A stretch of 64,000 bases of DNA. Origin: Diabrotica undecimpunctata. Its lineage: Eukaryota; Arthropoda; Insecta; Coleoptera; Chrysomelidae. Below are positions 35,166-48,944 of the stretch, one piece after another. The stretch covers positions 119,390,049 through 119,454,048 of the forward strand of contig NC_092808.1 in the NCBI RefSeq assembly GCF_040954645.1, written 5' to 3'. Both the position numbers and the translations under genes were made by a program. The notes under the pieces are model-generated. The model had not been told where the DNA came from and searched no databases. It saw nothing but the letters and a program-made list of their open reading frames with translations. Numbering within the stretch: position 1 is the first letter of the stretch; each line of letters opens with the position of its first letter.

Positions 35166-35446
35166 ATAGCAAAGATTCTTTGCAATTTTGATAAAAATTG
35201 TCCAGTGTATTTAATTTTATTGAAAAACAGTGCTATACCTGAGTTTATTCAGCTATTTCTGTGTCCGAGTCAGTATTTTATAATGGAATTTTAATTTAGA
35301 TATTTGACCATTTGAAATTTTCAAACAATAACCGTATCCCAACACATACAATGTCTACTGGATAGATACAAAAAAGGTAGTAATTTTATTAGAATGACAA
35401 CTGTAGTGTGGTGGGATTGCTATGCTAAAACATCTTTATTGTTTTA
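35166..35446. other. Short AT-rich spacer
   Basis: Nothing was recognised. Confidence 0.4.
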
Positions 35447-36275
35447 TACAGAGTGTTTCAAAAAAAGGTAACCCCGTCTCTAGGGTAGGTAGAAAACTGA
35501 AAAATAATTGGGGTTTGCTTAGTAAAAAGTTTTTGTAACGCCATCCGTTTTCAAGATACAGGGCGTTGAAAAAAAAATTACGCATTTTTTACGATTTTTC
35601 CGAAACTACTGGCAACATTGTAATGAAATTTTATACAAATGTGTTTTGGAAGCTGATACATCCCATGAATTTGTTTTTATATCTGATTCCCATAGAGGGC
35701 GCTAGTTACACGGATCTTACCAAGTATTAGTCAATATAACTTTTTTAAGAGTATAATTATTAATCAAAATTTCAAGTAAACTTAAACATCATTCAATTTT
35801 ACACGAAAAAAGTACTCTTGGTAAAACTCGATACTGTATACCGTTTTCGGAATATTTTGATTTGAAAATTATGAAGTAATAATTGATGCTGGTAGTAATG
35901 ATAAAGTTGTAATAGGTATAGCTCTATTTTCTCCAAGTGTGCCATGGAAATCTGACATTTATTGATTGTTATGACGATAAATCAACAATAATTAGAGTTT
36001 TGAAACCTTGTTATTTGAAAAATCAAATCAAAATGTACTCAAATTTTGAATACACTGACATGTTATTAACCTTAGGCGAATGTTTAGGATGTTCTAGTGC
36101 ATCTGTAACACGTTATGCAGAAAAGTTTCCTAGAAGAAACTTACCAAGTAAAAAAACATTTAGAGCCGTTTAACGACGTTGTCGAGAAACTGGGAATGTG
36201 AGATCAAATAAAATAAATTCTGGTAGACCAAGAACAACAAAAACAATTAATAAAGAAAATAATATTTTACGTTTA

Positions 36276-36695
36276 AAATCGGTAAGATAGTTTCGAAACA
36301 AATTCAGATTTCTACTTTAATCTGCAGCCTTCTAAGAATTGCAAGACATGACCAGACGATGATAAAGATGTTAAAAGAGACATAAGGAATCTAAAATTTG
36401 CATTCATGTCACATGTCTATTCATCTAGGCAGAAATCCTAACGAATTTGTTTCTCGTACTCATACAGAGTAGATCCGAATAAAATGAAAAAGACAGAAAA
36501 GATTGCGATAGCGATTGCGTCCATAACGAAACCATGTTATTGTTGCTTCTAATAAGACACAGAAGATTATTTTTCACGTTAAGAACGGCTATGAATAACT
36601 ATTCTGATGAGACTTTTTAAGTCGAAATACGTATCAATAGATACATAGACGCTTTGAACGTGAAATCGAATCTTTTCTGTCTTTTTCATTTTAAA
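36276..36695 (+). mobile_element. 420-bp insert carrying a hammerhead ribozyme (retrozyme- or SINE-like)
   Basis: The insert interrupts the transposase between CGTTTA and CTTGATCAAGATCC. TTTA stands at 36272-36275 and again at 36696-36699, a 4-bp target duplication. It has no ORF. Its right half (36480-36693) is a foldback with a perfect 25-bp inverted repeat at 36480-36504 / 36669-36693. The hammerhead lies within that foldback. Size, lack of coding capacity, 4-bp duplication and ribozyme fit what is known of retrozymes (one monomer or solo LTR), but the family is not identified. Confidence 0.65.
36599..36640 (+). ncRNA. Type I hammerhead self-cleaving ribozyme
   Basis: All core elements are present in order. 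Stem I 5' strand CTATT (36599-36603), CTGATGA (36604-36610), stem II GACTT-ttt-AAGTC (36611-36623), GAAA (36624-36627), stem III ATAC/GTAT formed by the palindrome ATACGTAT (36627-36634), cleavage after C at 36635, and stem I 3' strand AATAG (36636-36640). Stem I can extend outward (CACGTT...CTATG at about 36575-36592 with CATAG...GAACGTG at about 36645-36663). The loopless palindromic stem III is like the short stem III of known newt and schistosome hammerheads that act as dimers. Confidence 0.85.
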
Positions 36696-37194
36696 TTTAC
36701 TTGATCAAGATCCAACAGTTAGCGTAGGGAATATAGCAAGACAAACAAATACTTCTTCTTCAAATACTTGGCGGATACTGAAAGAACAGCAATTACATCC
36801 TTATCATTACAGACAAGTCCAAGAGCTCTTGCCAGTATCGAGTTTTACCAAGAGTACCTTTTTCGTGTAAAATTGAATGATGTTTAAGTTTACTTGAAAT
36901 TTTGATTAATAATTATACTCTTAAAAAAGTTATATTGACTAATTCTTAGTACTATCCGTGTAACCAGCGCCCTCTATGAAAATCAGATATAAAAACAAAT
37001 TCGTGGGATGTATCAGCTTCCAAAACATATTCGTATAAAATTTCATTACAATGTTGCCAGTAGTTTCTGCAAAATCGTAAAAAATGCGTAATTTTTTTTT
37101 TTCTTCAACGCCCTGTATCTTAAAAAAGCCCAATTATTTTTCAGTTTTTTACCTACCCTAGAGACGTGGTGACCTTTTTTTGAAACACCCTGTA

Positions 37195-39919
<2,725 letters not shown>

Positions 39920-40498
39920 TAGTCTAGGTGCCAGGCGACATACTGTATCACTTATAGATAACAGGCTTCAATTTTCAGGATAGCTTCATAAGACCTCGAC
40001 CCCCACATATCTCTGGGGATACTTTCTGTACAGGCTGCTTTTTCTCTCCAGCTCATCCAAAAGTGGTTATTTTGAAGTGGTGTATCAAATTTATTATTAA
40101 CGTATTGCTGTTTAATGAATACAAAAGTCGACTTCGTGAAATATCCGAAAAAAATCTTGTCCGACAAAAATTTTGGTTCCATAAGGGAGTCCACCAAACT
40201 AAACATGCCAAAAAAACAACTACAAAAAATTTAGTAATAACAAGTTGATTTTTTCTGTATCGTTCGAAAATAACGTAAAAAATACTATTTTTACATTGTC
40301 CGACAAAATGTACTCCCCAAATTTTTCCGTCCGACAGTGAAAATCGGCTTTTCCACGGGTCTGCGGAAATTTATTAATAACTGTCGGACAAAAAAAATTA
40401 GATTTGTGAAAGATTTACATACTAAATGGAATATGTGTCCGACAAATATAATGTACCCAAATTGCAGTCCGACAAAAAATGGCAATTTTGTATTTATT

Positions 40499-40615
<117 letters not shown>

Positions 40616-40829
40616 ATATTATGTATACAATAAAAAATAATTCAATAATTAAACTTTTTTTTTGTCATTCTTCATCAGAACTTTAGTTATTTAACTCTTC
40701 ATCACTTGAACTAATAATGTCCTCATTGTTCTCTTCATTTTGATTTTCAGTATCTGAAATAATAATAGATTATGATTTTTTACATGTACTATATTTCAAA
40801 TCTAAATAACAAGCATAAAATATTATTAC

Positions 40830-41985
40830 CTGATATATTTGAAGATATATCATCAAATGTAGGATACTGAGGGCCATCAAACCAATGGTGGTAATATTTT
40901 TCTTCTATCAGAGTCCATCCACAATTTTTAGGTTTTAAATTTGTTGGTGATCTTAAATGTGAATTGCATCACACACTGCATATATAAATTGTTCTTTTAA
41001 TTTGTTGCAATAGCTCTTCTTAAGATGGAGGCATACTTGATGCATCTAGACCTCTAAACTGAACTTTTATTACCATTTCATCGTGATTTTTGTTTCCAAA
41101 AGCCTTCTCGAAGAGCTCAACTTGTCTCATGTTGACGTCTTTGCTTTTTAAGGAATAAACTTTACAAATAAATTCTTCAATGACTTTAAATGTTGGGTTT
41201 GAATAATTCATTTCAGATGGAGGGATTCTTAAAAGATCCAGGAAGGCTACTTGGTATCTCTCGTTTTTCTTCAAAATATTAAATGGTCTCTTCTTTCCTT
41301 TTCTATAAAATGCAAGGTTATATTCATTGCCAGTAAGTACATGACAAACTGTTAAAGCTCGTGTCATTTGCTCTCCATAATTTTGATAAATATCATTGAT
41401 ATTAAAATATTCCTTTTTTTGTTGGTTGACATATCTATAATTACTTCCACATTAGATTTTAAAAATTCCATATTGGATAACATAATTATAGGAATGTCAG
41501 AATATGTACAACGAACTGTCACTTAATAGTTCGTGTTCATCTGGCAAATATGATGTACAATCTTTGTATCGGCTTCTTCATGTGTACAAGATGAATTATA
41601 ATCTACAGATCTCTTTATTCGATTGTTGAAAACTTTATACACGTAACAATTATTATAATTCAATTTTAATATTTTTCCTTCACATATCTCAGAAAATTCG
41701 CCGTTGCAGCAGTCTTCAATGACAAATTCCACAAACTTTTCTTTAAAATTTCTATTTCTTAAAAATTTGCCAAAATCTGTTGAGCGCATATTTTCTCTTC
41801 TGACATCATACTGAATATTACTCTCTTCTCCTCTCAACTGATGTTCGTGGTCTTTAATAGTTGGTGAGTTGTATTTGTGAAATATGATATGAACTTCTTT
41901 TCTTTCAAAGAATAGAAATTTAAAAATGTATTTAGAAATTACTGCATACTTTTGAGGCAATCTTGTTAAAGTATGTAGCATGTAA
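40830..41985 (-). pseudogene. Transposase-like protein with HEEADT motif, C-terminal half, broken
   Basis: ORF 41981-41523 contains an N-terminal helical part and CTHEEADTKIVHHICQM (about 41580-41530). ORF 41367-41020 contains ALTVCHVLTGNEYNLAFYRK then GKKRPFNILKKN, FKVIEEFICKVYS and LFEKAFGNK. A shifted frame (about 41025-40850) adds LLQQIKRTIYI, GWTLIEEKYYHHWFDGPQYP. This order, with HEEADTR, LTGCD, GKGKK, KRA and W-F-GP, recurs in large sets of uncharacterised metazoan proteins that I associate with mobile DNA. Here G-C-D of LTGCD has become G-N-E. No superfamily name is claimed. Stops and frame changes separate the pieces, and the N-terminal half is missing. Confidence 0.6.
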
Positions 41986-42822
41986 AATTCATCATAAATA
42001 GTACTGTCAAAGATATTGATAAATAAAAACGCAAGTTTTACAATTAAAAAAAAATTATATACACAATTTCAGCGAAGAATACGACGAAACGTGTCCGACT
42101 GAAAAATCGGAAAAAGATTCATGTCCATCAATTCTACATTTTTATACAACGAGATTTTATAAAACAGCTTTGAAAAAATCAGCTTGTTATTTATAAATAG
42201 GATATATCTACAATTTTAATGCTCACATATTCTACAAAAAAATAATCTCGACTGTATATTTTTTTAATTTTCAGATAAAAAGCCCTATTTTGTTGTCGGA
42301 CAATTCATTTATTAAGCTGTACTCTTCATTTAAAAACTTAAAATCATAAACAAAAAACGTTATTAATAAATTTCCACAGACTCGTGGGAAAGCTGATTTT
42401 CACTGTCGGACGGAAAAATCGGCGAGTACATTTTGTCGGACAATGTAAAAATAGTATGTTTTACGTTATTTTTAAACGATACAGAGAAAATCAGCTTGGT
42501 ATTAATAAATTTTTTGAAGTTTTTTTTTTGGCATGTTTAGTTTGGTGGACTCCCTTATGGAACCAAAATTTTTGTCGGACAAGATTTTTTTCGGATATTT
42601 CATGAAGTCGACTTTTGTATTCATTAAACAGCAATACGTTATTAATAAATTTGATACGTAACTTCAAAATGACCACTTTTGGATAAGCTAGAGAGAAAAA
42701 GCACCCGGTACAGAAAATATCCCAAGAGATATTTGGGGGTCGAGGTCCTATGAAGCTATCTTGAAAATTGTAGCCTGTTATGCATGAGTGAAACAGTATG
42801 TCACCTGGCACCTAGACTATTA

Positions 42823-43737
42823 TATCACAATATTGTTTTAAGATTTAACCTATGGTATCCCCTTATTTCATGTGAAACATAAATTATTTCACCAGTTGCT
42901 TTTACACTTAAACACTCGAATTTAACCTAGGTTAGACCTCTTCAGCCTTTTTGGTAGTCTCGTGTTGTCCAGTAGCTAAACACTATTGAGATAATATTAA
43001 ATTATTTTTAAATGGTTACTTAAAATCCACTAGTCTCTTTACTGACTGCCTACCGTTCAAAAAATATAACTTGCCATGAAACATTTTTAAATTATTTCCT
43101 TTTCTCTTCACATCTTATTTATATTATATTTTGAAAATTTAGATGTAAATATTGATCTATCTTGTTTGATCTGATTTAAATTTTGAAAATTAGATTTGTA
43201 ATACAATATTCCGTAATAACTACAAACTTTTCAATAATAATAATTATTACTACTTCTTCAAAACTCTGTAAAATTAAAATAAAATAATCGCACTATAATA
43301 AATGTTTCTTGTACCAACAAAGTTTTAATCCTACTTTCACAATATTCATATAGGGTCAGAATCCCCTAATGCTACGCATAAAATCCTTTTATTAGAGACA
43401 TAATGCTAAGATTAAAGGATCAATCATTATTGTATGCATCATCCTGACCTGTCATAACTATAATTTGTCTTCGAAATACATGCAATATTGAAATTATGAC
43501 CTTGTATTAATTACCAAATATCATGGTGTCACAAACAAATTAATGAATACGAATATGAAGTGTCTGTGTATCTAACTATGGTATTGTGTTATTTCATTTG
43601 GAGTAATCAAAATTTTTGTGAACTAATAACTATTTTTAAATTTTATTTAACAAATGTTTGAAAATTTTTCTTTCTTGAAATTATTTTCCACCGTCCACTT
43701 TATATAATATACACATTTTTAGCCACCATTGTTTTTT

Positions 43738-43742
<5 letters not shown>
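42823..43742. other. AT-rich stretch, nothing recognised
   Basis: No motif was seen on either strand. Confidence 0.45.

Positions 43743-43806
<64 letters not shown>
43743..43806. repeat. (AT)n microsatellite
   Basis: About 31 AT units, preceded by TATATTATAT. Confidence 0.95.
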
Positions 43807-43807
<1 letters not shown>

Positions 43808-43879
43808 TGTTTTTTGGATGATTCCTAGAAAAGTATACTTCGTAAGGAAAAATCAACTATAGGTCAAATATTTACAGCA

Positions 43880-44450
43880 ATACTTCCTCTTCTTCTTTTT
43901 ATGTAGACATAACTCTGTCTGTTTTTCATTGTACCTCCAGTAAGTTTTCGTTCCATCCTTTCCGTGGTCTTCCTACTGATCGTCTTCCTATTTGGGAACC
44001 GTGTCTTGCCGTCTGTACAACTCTATTGTTATTTGGCTTATATGATCATTCCATTCCACTCCTTTATTTCTTACCCAGCTCTTGATGTTCTTCGCCTTGC
44101 ATCTACGTAATATATGACGTAGTCATAGTGTTTTCATCTCTGCTGTTTATAAGAACCATTTTGTCCTCTCTGTGTCAGGTCGTGTTTCCTCCGTCTGTTC
44201 AGGCCAGACTCAGGAAATCTCCCTGTCTTATCCCATTTTCAGCTTCAATAGGGTCGGTTAGTTCTTCTTCTACTTTTATTGTGTTGTTTTGATAGATATG
44301 TTTGGTCGTTTTTATTATTCTTAGAGGGTATCTCTCTTGCGTACAATAAGTGGATAAGGTATTTTACTTTGACCCGGTTAAATGCTTTCTTAAGGTCCAC
44401 CAAACATAGATATGCCGGTATTTTGTATTGTTGTTAAACTGTTTGTACGG
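43880..44450 (-). pseudogene. Family B LINE, RT motif A-B joined to the 3' end by deletion
   Basis: From 44445 downward the text reads IPAYLCLVDLKKAFNRVK (motif A), YARERYPLRIIKTTKHIYQN, VEEELTDPIEAENGIRQGD (motif B, about 44215). After a short stretch it jumps to the 3' domain QELGKK, WNGMII, VVQTARHGSQIGRRSVGRPR and KGWNENLLEVQ. It ends in a GAAGAAGAA tail (43887-43900 on the complement). Motif C is missing, so an internal deletion removed the palm end. Confidence 0.7.
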
Positions 44451-44459
44451 GCTGTTAGG

Positions 44460-44985
44460 CCGTTGTCTTGTGATATTAGTTCTCGACGTTTCGCCAACAC
44501 TAGGGGTTGGCATCTTCTGAAGATGTTACTGCTTCGCTTGTAACCTGAAAATGACGGTGCGTTGTACTACAGAGGCAATATTTATATTTTCCACTCGCCT
44601 CCCCTCCACTGGTTTCGGCTTGAGGGAGCGTGTCGTCGTTTGTAGTAGCTTTTCTTTCTTCATGTTTGGCGGGAAGGGAGTTTGTGGATTTTAATATTGG
44701 TATCCATGTCTTGTTAATTTTCAGTTCCTCTTTTATCCGATTAAAATTATTTGGGTGCTTATATATTTTCACCGCTTCCCGATACAACCGTGGGTAGTAC
44801 TGTGAAGTTTTGTCCAGCATCTGCGTTTCTTCAAACAGTCTTCGATGTTCTCCGCTTCCCAAAGCGTGTTCGGCAACGGTAGATTTGTCGATATGTCCTA
44901 AACGACAATGGCTTTTATGTTCATTTATCCTTGTGTTCTGACGTCGTAAATATTGAATGACGTGCACGCAATTTTATATGAAAAA
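44460..44985 (-). pseudogene. Penelope-like element: GIY-YIG endonuclease C-terminal part and terminal hairpin
   Basis: ORF 44967-44500 (155 codons) reads NEHKSHCRLGHIDKSTVAEH, ALGSGEHRRLFEETQMLDKT, YYPRLYREAVKIYKHPNNFN and LKINKTWIPILK. This is the second half of the PLE GIY-YIG domain, with the catalytic-region E in the REA helix. The first half (GIY..YIG) is not present. After the coding end lies the hairpin GCCAAC-CCCTAGT-GTTGGC followed by GAAACGTC (about 44508-44480 on minus), the PLE terminal signature. Confidence 0.85.
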
Positions 44986-45841
44986 TACTATATAGAACAG
45001 AACATATAGAAATAGGCAGCGGAGTAACACAAGGGGATTCATTAAGCCCCATGCTCTTCAATTTGATACATCAAAAGCGTTAAAAAAGGAAAACGATACA
45101 GAATGGGAAACAAAGAAACCAAAATACTCTGTTACGCAGATGACGCAATATTGATAGCATAAGGTAAAGATAGTCTGCAAAGACTGGTCCACAGATTTAA
45201 CATAAGAACAAAAGAATTTAATATGATAATCTCATCTCAGAAAACTTAAACAATAGTAAAGTAAACTTAAACAACAGTAGAAATTGATGGCATCAGGATT
45301 GAACAAGTAATGAAAATAAAATACCTGGGAATTACACTGTCTAGCTATGGAGACCTGGATAAAGAAGTAAGAGATCAAGTGCAAAAAGCAAATAGACTGG
45401 CAGGATGAATGAATAACTCTATATGGCGAAACAGACACATTAACACTGAGATGAAATCAAGAATTTATAAGGCCAGTGTAAGACCAATAATGACATATGC
45501 CTCATAAAAAACACCTCACACAGCCACAACGCAAAGTCTACTGGAAATGGCAGAGATGAGAGTACTGAGAAGAATTCGAAAGAGGTCGAGAGAGAAGTAA
45601 AACATTAAAAGAAAATGTAACGTACAGTGTATAAATGAATGGACACAAAATAGAAAAAAGAATGGAACAACCACATAAGCAGAATGGAGAAGACCCTTGT
45701 CGTCAAAATAGCAAGAGGTAAGACAACAATCGGCAGAAGAAGTATCGGACGACCGCGCAAAAGATGGAGTGACAGCATTCCATAGAGGTATTAATCCGCC
45801 AATGAACAATCAGAATTGCTTATAAAGAAGAAAAAGAAGAC
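44986..45841 (+). pseudogene. Family B LINE, RT motif B to 3' end
   Basis: The sequence reads KILYRTEHIEIGSGVTQGDS then LSPMLFNLI (about 45015-45070, motif B), GYRMGN-like YRMGNKETKILCYADDAILIA (about 45095-45160, motif C), IKYLGITLSSYGDLDKEVRD (about 45327), SIWRNRHINTEMKSRIYKAS and VRPIMTYAS. A decayed C-terminus follows, then a tail AAAGAAGAAAAAGAAGA (about 45823-45840). Several in-frame stops are present. It lies in opposite orientation to the other family B piece on the far side of the PLE fragment. Confidence 0.8.
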
Positions 45842-46245
45842 TTTTCATTTTTGATAAATTGAACTATCTTTTTTCTCCAATATATTTTTTGTTAAATTAA
45901 GGAATTTAAAACTGCACATTTACCAAATTGTCAAAACTTTCTGTCGCAACTACACATGCAATATATACATTAATTTTTTGCTCAAATATTTTAAAGTAGC
46001 TTTGTTAATATCATAGACATACCGGTCTAATTTGAGTTGGATTTGAAACATGAAATATGAAAACAGAGAATGGCATGACAACCGGTTTAAAAAATAAATT
46101 TAATTACAGAGTTGGATAATATTTTAAAAGTCGTAACAGTTAATTTTTATTGTTTGTATTACATGGTATAGAAGTAACTGATTAACTAAGCCAGAATAAA
46201 ACTTAAAATATATAAAGTTTAAAAAAAATGAAAGACCTAATAACA
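45842..46245. other. AT-rich spacer, nothing recognised
   Basis: No motif was seen. Confidence 0.4.
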
Positions 46246-48870
46246 AATGTACCTTACACAAAATTTATAAAGAATCCAACGAAGCCCTTGGAAAACAGAA
46301 TTTTGTTACCTTAAAAGAACGTCCAAGGGGAAAATTTCATAATATTAAAATTATTAATATCCATGCCCCAACAAAAGCAGCAGATGAACTAGTAACCGAT
46401 CAATTCTATGACCAACTACAAGTAGAATGTGAAAACGCACAGAAGAGAGATGCAGTTACAGTCCTGAGTGATATGAACGTGAAGCTGGGAAAAGAGCCAA
46501 TATATGCAGAATCCTTTGGTAAGCATAGTTTACATGATATTACCAGCAACAACGGTATAAGAGTGGCACAGTTGGCAATGGCAAACAAACTAAGATTTGT
46601 TAGTACGTGTTTCCCTCATAAAAATATTTATAAAGGAACCTAGATGATACCTGGTACTAATAAATTTAATCAAATTGATGATATACTAATATCTAAGCGG
46701 TGGAAAACCTCCGTAACGGATGTAAGAACTTATAGAGGCACAAATTGCGATTCGGACCATTTCTTGGTTATATCGAAGATAAAACAAAGAATATCAATGG
46801 TAAGAAAAGAGAAAGGCGCCAAACAAAGAAAATGGAATACATATATGTTTAAAAATCCTAAAAAGAAGAATGAGTACCAGCAGAAAATAAAAGTAATATT
46901 AAATGAAAGAGGAGAACATAAACAATATTAAAGAAGAATGGAATGTCATCCAAACAACAACTACAAATAATATGGCAAAGGAAACATTGGGTGATACCTC
47001 AATCAAAAGAAACGAGGAATGGTTTGACCAAGATTGCCAACAAGTAATAAATAGCAAAAATATAGCTAGACAGAAATGTCTACAACGGGATTCCCGATTG
47101 AATAGAAGGGCATATGAAGAACTCAGAAAAGATGCAAAGAAAATTTGTAAAAGGAAAAAGAGAGAAATGTTGGATAGAAAAATACAACAAATTACAGATT
47201 ATAATAACAGAAGAGAGACTAAAAAATTTTACAAGGAAACCAAGCAATGCACTCAAGGATACATGACAAGATCAACAGTTTGCAAGGACAAAAATGCGGC
47301 AATTATCAGCAAGAAAGAGGAAATAATGAAAAGGTGGAAGGAGCATTTTCAAGAGCTGTTAAATCCAGAAGAAGAACAAAGCGAAGATGAAGAAATAATT
47401 CACCACACAGCAGAACAACTAGTTGAGCAACCAATATTGGAAGAAACGATAAACGTCATAAAACGTCTAAAAAATAACAAAACACCTGGCACAGATGGAA
47501 TAACTGCAGAACTGATAAAGAATGGTGGACATGCGCTATGGAGGCCTATGCATAAACTAATCGACCGCATATGGACACTAGAAGTCATCCTAGAAGATTG
47601 AAAAGTAGGAATCATACTTCCTATGTACAAAGGTGGAGACAAACGACTCTGAAAAAATTATAGGCTCAAAACAGTTTTAAATGTTGTCTACAAGATATTA
47701 TCAGGAATTATATACAGCCGCCTGAAATCGTTTTCGGAGGAGATTATTGGTGAATACCTATGTGGCTTCAGACCAAAGAGGTCAACTACAGACCAAATAC
47801 ATATGTTAAGAGGTATACATGAAAAATGTGTTGAATATAACATACCTATTTACGACTTGTATATCGATTTCAAACAGGCGTTTGATGGAGTAGATCGACA
47901 AAAAATGTTAAAGCAACTATCTATGTTAGGGATAACTAATAAGTTGGTTAAACTTATACGAATGACTCTGGAGGGTTCCAAAGCTATGGTGAAAATAGAT
48001 GGAGATATGACGCAGGCCTTTGATATGGAAAATGGAGTTAGACAAGGTGATGCCTTATCAACAACACTTTTTAATCTAACTTTAGAAGCTGTTGTTAGAA
48101 AACTTGATATAAACGGCTGTATTATTACAAGATCAATGCAAATATGCTCATATGCGGATAATGTTGCCATAATAAGGCGCAACAAAAGGGTATTAAGCGA
48201 AAAAGTTAGACCATACCTACAAATATGCCTACACTTTTTCCTACCTAGTCTCAATATTAAATGACAACAACAACATCAGTCAATAAACACAAGCACGATT
48301 CTTAGCGGTAATAAGTGCTTTTATGCATACAAAGACTTAATGAAAAGTAAGTTTCTGAATCGTGAGTCTAAGCTTAGAATCTACAAAACAGTAATTAGAC
48401 CAGTGGTCACATATGGATGTGAAACGTGGACCCTCTCAACCACTGATGAAAATCAACTGAGAATATTTGAGCGCAAAATACTATGGAAGATATTTGGACC
48501 AACCCAATGCAGCGATGGTTCGTGGAGAATTAAAATGAACCGCGAGCTGGACGAACTAATGCAGAGCGCAGATATTGTCAGATTTATAAAGTCACAAAGG
48601 CTAAACTGGCTTGGTCACCTAGAAAGAATGCCAGATAATCGAGTTGTAAAAGTAGTCCAGAGATGGAAGCCCCAAGGAAACAGAACAAGAGGAAGGCCCC
48701 GTAAAAGATGGATAGACGACGTAGAGAGGGATCTTAAAACCATGAACATCAGGCAGTGGTTAAGGAAAGTATCCAACAGGGCAGAATGTAAGAACATTGT
48801 TAAGCAGGCCAAGACTCACAAAGGGTTGTAGCGCCATTAGAAGACGAAGAAGAAGAAGAAGAAGAAAAGA
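46246..48870 (+). mobile_element. Family C LINE, near-complete endonuclease-RT copy, inactivated
   Basis: Endonuclease: IKIINIHAPT (about 46350), VLSDMNVKLGKEP (about 46461), NGIRVAQLAMANKLRFVST, FNQIDDILISKRW (about 46665) and CDSDHFLVISK (about 46749). Linker and RT: NNKTPGTDGITAELIKNGG (about 47476), motif A LYIDFKQAFDGVDRQKM (about 47857), motif B GVRQGDALSTTLFNLTLEAV (about 48031), then motif C CSYADNVAII, where the second catalytic D is N (codon 48160-48162). C-terminal domain: [40 protein letters not shown] and [12 protein letters not shown]. It ends with a GAAGAAGAAG tail (about 48842-48868). Stops occur at about 46642, 47599 and 47651. Compared with the minus copy at 56332-57600, about 110 bp are deleted at about 48207. 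Confidence 0.9.
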
Positions 48871-48944
48871 ACTTTATATTGTTAATTTAGAACTTTATTT
48901 AAGTTTAAAGATTATTAAATTTAACAATTTACCAAACAAGATTT

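Larger units (their letters stand above)
35937..36845 (+). pseudogene. Transposase with N-terminal DUF4817-like helix-turn-helix, split by an insert
   Basis: ORF 35937-36173 includes NFEYTDMLLTLGECLGCSSA, then RYAEKFPRRNLPSKKTF. Past a TAA come RRCRETGNVRSNKINSGRPR and ENNILRL. The frame stops being recognisable at 36275 and resumes at 36700 with LDQDPTVSVGNIARQ, WRILKEQQLHPYHYRQVQEL, ending at about 36840 where the right TIR begins. These are the DNA-binding parts of a mariner/Tc1-type transposase family common in insects. The DDE catalytic domain is absent, so the element could only have moved in trans. Confidence 0.75.
35449..37192 (+). mobile_element. Tc1/IS630-type transposon with ~370-bp TIRs, TA duplication
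   Basis: The ends read CAGAGTGTTTCAAAAAAAGG (left) and CAGGGTGTTTCAAAAAAAGG (right, reversed), flanked by TA (35447-35448 and 37193-37194). The arms at about 35449-35832 and 36825-37192 are inverted copies. Shared text includes ATACAGGGCGTTGAA and GTGTAAAATTGAATGATGTTT. The interior is a transposase remnant, itself split by a 420-bp insert with a hammerhead ribozyme. Confidence 0.85.

Noticed and set aside
40660..40690. Second hammerhead core (CTGATGAAGAATG on the minus strand)
   Set aside because: No stem II partner or GAAA follows at a fitting distance.
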